The notes below the pieces were generated by a model. It searched no databases. It was given only the letters and a program-made list of their open reading frames with translations, and was not told the DNA's origin. From contig NW_003546487.1 in NCBI RefSeq assembly GCF_000090795.2, forward strand, positions 120,942 to 142,400: DNA of 21,459 nt, read 5' to 3'. This document shows positions 1-9,339 of this stretch, in pieces; the stretch's first letter is position 1; every line of letters begins with the position of its first letter. Source of the stretch: Amphimedon queenslandica. Lineage: Eukaryota > Porifera > Demospongiae > Haplosclerida > Niphatidae. Both the position numbers and the translations under genes were made by a program.

Positions 1-589
1 ATTCTAAATTGAAAGTTTGTTAAAGCCAGACTTAAATATTTTATATTTAGTAGATGTTTATTGATGCTATTATTTTTATGAAACCATCATGGTTCACATA
101 GATCTAGCTTGTAATTTGTGTTTTTGATAACCCAAATCAGTGGACAATTGATCCAAAAATACAACGTAATTTCAGCAACTTACTCACAAAAAGAATGCTA
201 TTCCCACTTTTTTAGAAAACTGGAACAAAAATTGTCATTTGGCTTAGAACTTGGAAGTTCCTAATCTAATAACTATTACAAAAAACAACAGTAGTACCTA
301 ATTATTGCCTATGCTGGCAAAGCGTGGGTGAGACCAATGACAACCCAACTGCTTATACTCTTTGCATCTTGAATGATGCATGCGCATATTTAACTTTTTA
401 GAATAGACAACTGAGTTAAGGTTAAAAGAGTTCACTACAATTGTGGTGACATTATTCCTAGATTTTGTACCACAACTGTACTTGTATTCTCAGATGATTC
501 TAAGGAATTTACTACTTGTATTGGATAATTAGCATGAGCATTATTGTGAAGACAATTTTAAAAATTAATTATTTTGAATTAGACTACAC

Positions 590-745
590 ATGTTATATAA
601 CATGACGATATGAAAGTTGATATCCCGAGACCGAGGATACATTGAATTGATATCACCCTTGGGCCTTCGGCCCTTGGGTGATATCAATTCAAAGTATCCT
701 CGGTCTCAGGATATTGATTCCCATATCATCGTGTTATATATAACA
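590..745. repeat. Long foldback palindrome (MITE-like) in intron 1 of the partial receptor gene
   Basis: The arms 590-665 and 669-745 are near-perfect inverted repeats around the centre GGGCCTTCGGCCC at 661-673. Shared arm blocks include GAGACCGAGGATAC and GAATTGATATCACCC. The outer ends are TA-rich (ATGTTATATA). The homologous intron of the neighbouring paralogue (3409-3858) has no such palindrome at the matching place, between its ACATG and CATGCAAA blocks. It is therefore an insertion after the gene duplication, or a loss from the other copy. No coding capacity is seen. Confidence 0.85.
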
Positions 746-829
746 TATATATATATAAGAATAAGCATAATGCATGCAAAATACATGTATCACTTGTAGA
801 CTGATATCATTTTTAAAACTTAAACTTAC

Positions 830-955
830 TAAAGTAGATCTATAGTAGACTATTATTGGAAGTGTGACTAAGCCAATTACTATGACAAGAAGAACAATGA
901 AAACAACATCCTCAATTTTCTTTGCAATGACCAGCTTCTTACTTTTACTGCACAT
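830..955 (-). CDS. Exon 1 of a second Frizzled-like receptor gene (partial; gene continues left of window)
   Basis: This exon encodes 42 residues from ATG at 955 to a GTAAGT donor at 829-824. It has a short lysine-rich N-terminus (KSKKLVIAKK) followed by a hydrophobic segment of about 20 residues ending in PIIVYYRST. It is a clear paralogue of exon 1 of the complete receptor at 3859-3990 (shared LVIA.KIE..FIVLL and PIIVYYRST). The following intron is also homologous: the sequence from about 6 to 829 can be aligned with 3409-3858, and the window begins almost exactly at the expected start of exon 2. A GTG codon lies upstream in frame, but the ATG at 955 aligns with the paralogue's start. The charge pattern predicts a signal anchor with the N-terminus inside the cell. 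Function is assigned only through the paralogue. Confidence 0.75.
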
Positions 956-1307
956 CTTGTGATTCACAGTGGATGTATCTACAGACCTATCTATGATATT
1001 TATAACTTCTGGTCAGCCTAGCTCCTCCCTAGACCCCGGTGTTATGCATCCTTTAAATAGTTAAATAGATAGTCATAATAGACTATCTGTACAAGCACAC
1101 TTTCTTTTATTAACGGTGTACTGCTGTGCTATTATAGTGTAGTTTTAGTATATTTAAGGTTATGCCAAAGCACAAATGTGTATATTGAAAATGTAATGAA
1201 ATAAATAGATCCAACCATTATTAATGAAAAGCCACTCTGCAGCAAGTTATTGTTTAGCTTAATCCAACATTTTACATATTGCACACAAAAATTAAAGGTC
1301 AAAATTA
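956..1307. other. Intergenic region between the two tandem receptor genes
   Basis: It holds the presumed promoter of the partial receptor gene (reading left from 955) and the 3' untranslated region of the complete receptor (reading left from 1308). No ORF, RNA gene or clear repeat was recognised. The only candidate processing signal is AATAAA on the minus strand at 1111-1106. Confidence 0.5.
1106..1111 (-). terminator. Candidate polyadenylation signal AATAAA for the complete Frizzled-like gene
   Basis: A canonical hexamer on the minus strand lies about 200 nt past the stop codon at 1308. It is the first perfect match seen downstream, but a nearer variant signal cannot be excluded. Confidence 0.35.
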
Positions 1308-3990
1308 TTAGTAGCTATTAAAAGTCAAGTTATGCACAGTGTTTTCACTTATCTCTGCACTTTTTTCTGACTTTGACAAAGTCTCATCTGGAACACTTTC
1401 AGAGGAAGTTATGAAAGAACTTTTTCCACGATACAAGAAACTTGAATACCTCTTTGTCAATTTTACTGCTTTGTTTCCAGTGCTTTTAACTGAGCTCCAC
1501 TTAAGTATGAAGTTCAAAATGCTCAATGGTATCAAACTCATTAGCATGTACACAATGATACTCATGTAAGGGCTCTCTTCAAATGTTCCTCTATCACATT
1601 TTCCAGGAACATAACCAAATGCTTCGCATTCAAAGTATTCTCTTAAAGCTGCTTGAAACTTGCCAGCTTTTGCTGTTGTGTCACTTACATGCCCTAAAAT
1701 AAAAACACCAAAAATAATAAAAGATGTGAAAACCAAGAGGATTTTTTTCTCTGCAGTGCTGAGCTGGGTACGACTTTTCTTTTTCAAGAAATTAGTTTTC
1801 TATCAACAAAACAGAGTATTTATATAAATTCAATATTGTAGTATACATACTTTTCTGATAGTCCAAAGAATTATAATTAGCATCATAACACCAAAAGCAA
1901 GTAAAATGTCTATTGGAAGTGTTACAGAATAGAACCACATGGCACCATTGCTGATGCAAAGAGTTGTTGGGAAACGATGAATATTATATTTGAATTTGTC
2001 AACAGAAAGGCAAATGATAACAGCTGGCAATGGAAGTAGTATAGCTTTATTAAGAAAAGGAATTATTTCATGATTAGTAAATACAATAATACTCACACAA
2101 AACGGTCACAGTTGCAAATATGTACTTGCTACGTCCAAGCTTTTCAAATCTATTTGCTTGGAAGGGAAACAATACTTTGTGAAAGAATATAGCTACATGA
2201 AAAAACCACCACAGTGCCAAATTTACAATAGCGTAATGAAATACAACTCCTATATACATTGAAAATAAAAGTTTTAGATAAGTGATTAATTTTACCTGAA
2301 AATTTACAAAAAGGAGTTGGGTTTTCAAGTGTCTCCAATAGACTAACTGAACTACAGTATAATCCATACCGATCAATAGCAGTTATGATTAGTACTATAA
2401 CTATAGATATGGATGCATAGATCTACAATGAACATAAGATTACAATTCCCTTTACCTAATACAATCATGTCTAAGACTTGAAAAAATACCAACACAGAAG
2501 GATATACTAGCCTGCAATGATAGACATAATACAATATTAGATCTATAGTTTGGAATTATAGTTGCTAACAATGTTTTATATTCCTTGACAGCAACAATAA
2601 TTGTAACAACACAAAAAATTAAGCCCAGACCAGTTGCAACAACTTCTGAATAGATCAGTATTTGTGAGTTTAAATGAGAAGTTTGTTCAAAACTGTCACA
2701 TATTGGCTCACAGATAAACTCTGTTTTAACAAAATCTTCCCTGCACACTATACCATCAGTACCATTGGTATCATTTATGCCTTCAATTGGAATTGGGACA
2801 GAAGATGAATCGTTGGCAGCTGTATAAAGCACAAATTATTAGTATAAATAGTATAAATAGATAAGATGATTATCATACCATTTGGTAGTGTAGAACAATC
2901 AGGTAAGAGTGAGCCATACCCAAAGTTGTTTGCTAGTGCCCACACGTCTGAACAAACACCTGTACTTATGAGGAGGCAGTCTTCCTTGGTTGCCTTGTAA
3001 GATTTTCCAGTTGAGCAATCAGCAAGTGGAAAAAAATATTGACATATAAAAGCTGATGATTGCTGTTGACATTGCTTGTAATGCTCTATAAAAATTGTAT
3101 TAAAATAATAAATTTACTTATAATGCTGTGACATTACCTAAATAAAGACTGAGTGATCCGATTGTCCCTTCATGTTGATTTTGTTCTTGTTGACTTACTC
3201 CAATATTCAATTCATCTTCTCCAATGGTACATTGAAACCATTGATGTAAGAAGTTTCTACAAGCAGTTCCAGTATACTCATGACATTCTGAGACATCATT
3301 ATCCTGACTCCATGATAGTCTGGTGCAGTTCTGGCTTACATTATTGTTGCTGATTGTACCTCCTTCACTAAAATTCCCGTTGTTATTGTTGTCTGACTCA
3401 AATGTGTTCTAAATTAAAAAGTTTATTTAAGCCGGACTTATAAACATTTCATGCTTAGTAGGTGCCTACTCATCATAGTTAACATAGTTTGTAATAGCTG
3501 TTAAATAGACCCATTACTCTGTTAAATTGATGTGTGAGAAATTTTAACCATGACAAAAAGTCAGTAGAATGGTTAACTTATATTTCTAGTACTTCCTTTG
3601 TTTTGATGACATTACTATAAGATTTCTTAGCTACTATACCACATCTGGCATTGTATTTTTAGATTGCATGCTCAAAGGAATTTACTACCACATGTATCTA
3701 ATCAGGCAATTAGCAATGTATGATTGTGAAGATATAAAGTTTCATTACTAACTACTTTAAATCACAAACATGACACAAATGAGTGAGCACAATCCATGCA
3801 AATATTTTTGTTAAGATAACCAAGATTATCACAAGTATAAATTTAGACCACTACTTACTGAAGTAGATCTATAGTAGACTATTATTGGAACTGTGAATAA
3901 GGCCAGCACCACAAAAAGAAGAACAATGAAGAAAACATTCTCGATCTTCCTAGCAATGACCAGCTCTTTCTTCTTTCCTGCACTGGACAT
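1308..3990 (-). CDS. Frizzled-like CRD seven-transmembrane receptor with N-terminal signal anchor, 8 exons, 627 aa
   Basis: Exons: 3990-3859, 3408-3138, 3085-2879, 2819-2490, 2400-2296, 2249-2097, 2044-1851, 1799-1308. Residues 1-44 hold a lysine-rich start and a hydrophobic anchor. Residues 45-203 contain ten cysteines in Frizzled-CRD order (ECHEYTGTAC, KQC, FICQYFFPLADC, EDC, GVC, FGYGSLLPDC) and several N-glycosylation sequons. A linker (CREDF, FICEPIC) leads to TM1 at about 257. TM3 has the LALWW element resembling the IWW of Frizzled TM3, and extracellular loop 2 has LCISNG resembling Frizzled CYVGN. Loop 3 has two cysteines (FECEAFGYVPGKC). The serine-rich cytoplasmic tail ends at NSY. 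The KTxxxW Dishevelled-binding motif after TM7 is absent, which suggests the Frizzled/Smoothened-like group rather than a canonical Wnt receptor. The exon 4/5 junction is the weak point of the model: the donor at 2489 (GGTATTT) keeps frame, the stronger AG|GTAAAG does not. Confidence 0.8.
3409..3858 (-). other. Intron 1 of the complete Frizzled-like gene (450 bp)
   Basis: A GTAAGT donor follows exon 1 and a TTTAG acceptor precedes exon 2. Scattered blocks match the left edge of the window (for example GTAGATCTATAGTAGACTAT next to exon 1 and AAGCC(A/G)GACTTA at the far end). This shows that the tandem duplication included the intron. No other element was recognised. Confidence 0.6.
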
Positions 3991-4207
3991 TTTGTGTAAA
4001 GTTGTGTTTGTGTCTAGCTAACTAATGATATTCATAACTTGTGTAGATCTAGTCCCTCCCCTAAAATTTATTTAGCAGCATGGTGTGTGTTGCACACCAC
4101 CACTTACAACTTTTAAACTTATGACAAGCATGCAGTGTCCATAAAACAACCATCTCATAATATCTCCATTGTTATAAGGGTTAACAATTTTGGCTTTTAA
4201 TTTTATA
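3991..4207. promoter_or_regulatory. Short intergenic region, presumed promoter of the Frizzled-like gene
   Basis: About 217 bp separate the receptor start codon from the polyadenylation signal of the next gene on the same strand. The promoter must lie here or overlap the 3' end of that gene. No clear TATA box or known factor site was recognised. Confidence 0.35.
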
Positions 4208-4213
4208 TTTATT
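4208..4213 (-). terminator. Polyadenylation signal AATAAA of the first esterase gene
   Basis: A canonical AATAAA on the minus strand begins about 35 nt past the TAA stop at 4248. This is good spacing for the 3' end of a compact gene. Confidence 0.6.
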
Positions 4214-4247
4214 TTAAATCTGTATCAATAAATTATTATTGCTCATT

Positions 4248-6033
4248 TTATACAATAGATTTGCATGACTTATTACATGGATATTTACAATCTTTTACAC
4301 TCTTTGATCCGTCTCTGTTAAAATACCAGTTACTAAATGTAGTAGAAGCAGATTGACCTTTAACAAAAAAATTTCTCCATGGAATCGAAATAAGTGCTTG
4401 ACAATGTATTAAACAGGAATCAAGAAATGCCCCATCTTTTGCTAATGAAAATATAGGCTCAGAAGCCTTGTTAAAATTCTATAAAATATAGTAATTTTTA
4501 TTAAAGAATTATGCTAGCATTATTTTACTTCAACGAAATTATAGAAGTGCTTCATATCACTCTCTGTGCATTTTGGTGGCAAGCATTTAATACCCAATAT
4601 ATTTTTCAGTTGCCAAATGTCATTCATTGAGTTCAGTGTGAAAATAGGAGATGATATATAACGATATGTGTACTAAAAAGGATTTTTTTAAATGCTTGTC
4701 ATCATAATTATTATTATTAAACCTGAGCCATGAAGCACTTCCAAGTTTCATGGGTTGATTCATAGGCAGCAATGCAATCTTGATCAACCCCACCAGAACA
4801 GTTTTGTAGATAAAATACTATAAATATCATAATAAGTATTACAACTATATACTATAAGCTGCTCACCATTTTTAAACAAGTATCTCATATACTTGAAGCC
4901 ATGTTTATTAGGAGCATCAATAAAGTATCTGCATCAGAGTTGATATTGTACAGTTTATAATAATTTATTGTTTAATGAATTATCAGTGTCACTAACCCTG
5001 CATCAGATATAGCTCTGTACTTCACAGAAGGAGGAAACAATGATCTGATGTAATCAGCATGGAGATATGTAGCTAATCCACCAGCTAATTAGTAGTTTGC
5101 TTTATATTAATTGATTGCACTAGTCTACAATGATGTACCTGAACATCCAGTTAGTATAAACTCTTGTGCATTTTTCATTCCTTTACTCATTAATGACTGG
5201 ATAATTGCTTGAAGTATCTTAAAACCACGAAAGTATATATCCGTTCCGTGCACTTTAACTGGTTTTTCACTATATAAGAACAAGGAATGATTTATCTAAC
5301 TAATTAAATGCCCCCAGATATGTATTGAACCCCTGACACTACTGCAATCAAACTTATATCACTAGATCTAGTTTGATTGCAAATATAAGACTTAAAATAT
5401 TATCATGTTGGATGACAAGTTTGAGCTGATTCTGGTCAAAATTGGATTTTTTTTACAAATTTTTGAAGTTGTTCCAAAATTGGGCCAAAGTCCCTGTACT
5501 ATACTACAGCATGGACTTTGGCCAAATTTTGCCAAAACATGAAAGGAGTGAATTTTCCAATTTTAAAAAATTTATTATGGCAAACGTACACATAGCCAGC
5601 AAAGGAAGCTCCATCACAATATTGAACTTGTGCCATGTTCCAGTTATAGAAGTCAGGATTCTTTTCTTTTGAATCTGAAAACATGCCGGCATTATTAAAG
5701 ATCATAATTTGTGGCCAGTCTCTTGATGACCCTAGATACGACCTGCTTCGAGCTAGACAGTCTTTCTTATTATAGCACCAGGCACCACCTTGCAAATGAA
5801 CCACCCAACTATTAACACCAGATCCAAAGCCTATTCATAATATAACATATTTATAATGTAACAGAACAATGTCATTTAAAAACTAGACCTTTTCTAAAAT
5901 AATATCCTGGAGGTGATCCATCAAGACACACAGCCTCTCCTGGGTTTTCTATTAGAACAAGTTTCCCTTCTCTGCTACATTCAGTATTGTAGACAAGGAA
6001 AGACAGAGCAAGTGAGAATACCAAAACAGACAT
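4248..6033 (-). CDS. Secreted pectinacetylesterase/Notum-family carboxylesterase, copy 1 (378 aa, 8 exons)
   Basis: Exons: 6033-5889, 5830-5590, 5269-5139, 5084-4997, 4928-4867, 4817-4723, 4672-4529, 4478-4248. The start MSVLVFSLALSF is chosen because it gives a signal peptide and aligns with the next gene; an in-frame upstream ATG would add a low-complexity isoleucine run. Family motifs in order: CLDGSPPGYY near 38, LQGGAWCYNKKDC in exon 2, LGSSRDWPQ, NPDFYNWN, YCDGASFAGYV, then TGCSAGG with nucleophile S172, D272 in the context NDIW, and H327 in CLIHCQ. This makes an intact alpha/beta-hydrolase triad. The cysteine-rich C-terminus fits a disulphide-bonded secreted enzyme. CDGAS is the plant/protist pectinacetylesterase form rather than the Notum form, so the substrate is unknown: an O-acetylated glycan is possible, a lipidated protein less so. 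Confidence 0.85.
5270..5589 (-). other. Intron 2 of esterase copy 1, containing two palindromes
   Basis: This 320-bp intron is the longest in its gene. It holds an inverted repeat with arms 5474-5493 and 5513-5532 (core CCAAAGTCC against GGACTTTGG) around a 19-nt loop. A second inverted repeat of 11 bp (TGCAATCAAAC/GTTTGATTGCA) lies at about 5343-5382. The equivalent intron of copy 2 is only 66 bp and carries an AAT microsatellite instead, so these palindromes were probably gained after duplication. Confidence 0.6.
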
Positions 6034-6544
6034 TGCTCTCTTCCTTTCTTCATGTATTTTATGCAATATTATAATTATAATTATATCTATGCGTGGCACA
6101 GGTGACAGCCAAGTGTAGTACTATGTTCCCTTTACTTTAATGACACACATCCAAGTATAGTCTATAGTCATACAACCCAATAAAGGAAAAATAGTGCACT
6201 GTACATGTGCATTATGCATGGTGAAGTTAGCCATTGGTTTCTAAGAGGAACAAATTGTATTGTCCTTGTAGTTTTTTTATTGTTTATACAAGACCTTGTT
6301 AATGCTTTTGAGATTCTGAAAGTTTACTTCCTCTTGTTTGCACTTTAAGGTGAAAATTAGTGCTGTCCCACAAGAGATTTAAAGTTAAAGAATCAGCGGC
6401 CATTCTGCAGTTAAAGTCCCTTATGTCAATTCACTTTCAAATTAAATTATTCATTTATACTTCTTTGATATAAATTAATTAGTTTATAATATAACAAATT
6501 AATCAGTAATCAAGTTGTATAATATTGTATAATATACTAGAACT
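6034..6544. other. Intergenic region between the two esterase genes
   Basis: These 511 bp hold the promoter of copy 1 and the 3' untranslated region of copy 2. No ORF, RNA gene or clear repeat was recognised. Near the copy 2 stop codon the sequence is very AT-rich (TATAATATTGTATAATATA), but no canonical AATAAA is seen close to the stop. Confidence 0.5.
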
Positions 6545-8226
6545 CTAGCAGGATTTATTGCAGGGATAAGGACAATCCACAACATTCTTCAGTCCTTCCT
6601 TTTTGAAGTACCAGTTGCTAAATGTAGCAGCTGCAGTTTGACCTTTAACAAGCCTACCATTCCAGCCATAAGAGCTCATAGATTGACAGTGCTTTAAACA
6701 AGAATTGAGAAATGCTCCATTCGTAGAAGAAGATATTACAGGCGCAGCTGCAACTTTAAATTCCTATCAGTCAAAAATAAAATACCTTAATAACTTAAAC
6801 AATCATAATACTGCATTTACTTTAGTGAACTTATAAAACTCCTTCATTTGAGTAGCTGTACAACTCGGTGGCAGGCAATCAAGCTCCACTATGTTTTCCA
6901 GTTGCCATGTATCAGTCAGAGAATGCAGTGTAAAGGTAGGAGATGATATATAAGGATAAGTATACTAAAAAATAAAATTATAATGCATAGATTTAGCAAT
7001 GTATTGTATACCTGAGCCATAAAGCATTTCCAAGCGTCATTGGATCCACTATAAGCAGCAATACAATCTTGATCAACCCCACCAGAACAATTCTGCATAT
7101 TGAACACTATATACAAAAAATAAACAGTTGTTTTCAATGTTATACATGGAGCTAACAATTAGTGTAAACGCTCCTTATGTGCATATCACCATCAACATTT
7201 GGAGCATCAATGAAGTATCTATACAATTAAGAATTATAAAATAGCAACTTACTATTATCATGTTATTTTTGATTCCTTACCCAGCATCTGGCAGTACGCG
7301 GTATTTTACAGAGCGAGGTAAGAGGGACTTCACACGGTCAGCATGAAGAAATGCTGCTAAGCCACCAGCTAAAGCAATGAGATGTAGTCACATTTTTGGA
7401 GCCAACTTTTGGATAATTACATAAATTAATATTATATAAAGTTTAATATAATTATTTTATTGATTGTAAGATCACGCTTTTTACCTTTAAATGCATGCAT
7501 CTAGATATACTTAACTGAAAATTTTCATCAGATTTCAATGTATCATAGTTCTATAGTTCTACCTGAACATCCAGTGAGTATAACTTCTTCTGCACTGTTC
7601 ATTCCACCATCTTTCAATGATTGTATGATTGCTTCAAGTATTTTAATGCCTCGGAAATATATAGAGGTACCACTAACTTGCACTGGACTCTCACTAATAA
7701 TAAAATATAAAACAATAATAATGATGATAATAATAATAATAATAATAATAAGTAAGCTTACACATAACCAGAATATGATGCTCCATCACAGTATTGAACA
7801 TGGACTACATTCCACTCATAGAAGTCAGGATTCTTTGTCTTCAGGTATGAGAGCAAGCCAGAATTTAAATATGTATAAGGAGCTTTTTGTGGCCAATTTT
7901 TTGAAGACCCTAGATCAGTTTTGCTCCACTTAAGACAGTCATCTTTATCATAGCACCAGCCACCACCTTGCAAGTGAAGTATCCATTTATTGACACCAGA
8001 ACCAAAACCTAGATATACAAATTAAATACAGAAAAGCATGAATCACATATTAATATCATGATTTAATTATGAACTTCAACCAACCTTTTCTGATATAATA
8101 TCCTGGAGGTGATCCATCAAGACAAAGAGCCTCTCTTGGATTCTCAACTAAAACAAGGTTTGCATCTCTACATTCAATGATGCAGAGAAAGAAAGACAGG
8201 GCAAGACCATATGCAATGAGAAACAT
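6545..8226 (-). CDS. Secreted pectinacetylesterase/Notum-family carboxylesterase, copy 2 (375 aa, 8 exons)
   Basis: Exons: 8226-8085, 8008-7762, 7693-7563, 7368-7281, 7218-7157, 7106-7012, 6964-6821, 6763-6545. The signal peptide is MFLIAYGLALSFFL. Motifs: CLDGSPPGYY, LQGGGWCYDKDDC, LGSSKNWPQ, NPDFYEWN, YCDGASYSGYV, TGCSAGG with S173, D273 (TDTW) and H328 (CLKHCQ). All triad residues are present, so it should be active. Exons 3 to 7 (131, 88, 62, 95 and 144 nt) have exactly the same lengths and phases as in copy 1, which marks a tandem duplication. The proteins have diverged in many positions, including around the histidine (LIHCQ against LKHCQ), so different substrates are possible. The exon 5 donor (AATT|GTTAGC) is weak but keeps frame with the CSGGVDQDC exon. 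Confidence 0.85.
7715..7751. repeat. AAT/ATA trinucleotide microsatellite in intron 2 of esterase copy 2
   Basis: A run of about twelve AAT-type units lies between exon 2 and exon 3, beside the polypyrimidine side of the acceptor. It occupies most of the short intron. Confidence 0.8.
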
Positions 8227-8588
8227 TGTGTTTCTTCACTCGCAAATGCTACAATAGTCTGAATAGTATAAATAGATTTTGTTGCAATAGACATACAATA
8301 GGCTGCCAAATTGAGTACTAGATTATTCTGTAAGCCAATTTTCACTTTTAGAGAATAGCAACAGGAAAATTGGTGCTTTATACTTGCCATCAATGTGCAA
8401 TTGTGCATTGATTAATGATTAATTAATGTATAATTATTCTGAATCAATACGATTATTAATAATAATAGCTGGACCTAAGAATAAAACCAGCCCACAGTAT
8501 TATTATGAAATGGTAGAAAAATAATAAATCATTAAATGATGAGATTAGCTACATATATTGAGTTAGGCATGCAGACTGTAAGTTTTCT
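8227..8588. other. Intergenic region between esterase copy 2 and the ABCG transporter
   Basis: These 362 bp hold the promoter of esterase copy 2 and the 3' untranslated region of the transporter. AT-rich and TTAATTAA-like stretches occur around 8410-8470. No ORF, RNA gene or convincing polyadenylation hexamer was recognised. Confidence 0.5.
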
Positions 8589-9302
8589 CTACTTTTCTTT
8601 TTTCAGTAACCTCAGGGTCAAGTAAGTTAGAGAGAAGAATATCGTTACAATTCCAGCCAGTCCAATCCAGTCATAGAACAACCAGTCTGGATTGAATCCT
8701 TGTATTTCAAGCAATTCCTCACCCGGGACAGAACGGACTGTATTATTACTAAAGGAAAAGGAAACAATACAATTATAAAGTGGCTTGAATGACAGACAAC
8801 AAAATGGATAATACAAAGATCAATTAAGTTGTACATCAGCAAAACGCTATGTGTGCCAGTGGTGGCAATATAATCTTAACAAAAGTATAAAAAAGGTTCC
8901 AAAACTCATTGTCAGAGTCAGCTCAAACTTTCTACATAGCATAAGTACATCAATATTCAGCAATCAAGAACACTCATCAAAATATCACACATGCACATGT
9001 AGATTACTATACTATAACTTACAATGTGAGATCAAAGACAAGACCATCCACTTCGTTAACAACCAATGCCTATTGACATGATTCATAACACACAGTAGGA
9101 GGATATACTAAGACCTACCTCAACAGCATATCTGAAGACTGAAAAGTATTGGAACCATCTTATCCAAACAGGCAATGACTCCAAAGTGATCAGAAAACCA
9201 CCAAACAACTGAATAATAGACCAGGGTATTATTATCATGTAGTGTAGAAATATTATTGATTTCACTAATGAGCTATGATACACATTCTATGTGCCAATGT
9301 TT

Positions 9303-9339
<37 letters not shown>

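Noticed and set aside
617..799. Plus-strand ORF of 60 codons
   Set aside because: It reads through the foldback palindrome and has no protein-like features.
5442..5672. Plus-strand ORF of 76 codons
   Set aside because: Antisense to exon 2 and intron 2 of esterase copy 1; the minus strand carries the family motifs.
6034..6099. Longer N-terminus for esterase copy 1 from the upstream ATG at 6099
   Set aside because: It would place an isoleucine run and basic residues before the signal peptide, and the paralogue starts at the internal methionine position.
7538..7933. Plus-strand ORF of 131 codons
   Set aside because: Antisense to esterase exons 2-3 and spanning a microsatellite; no motifs.
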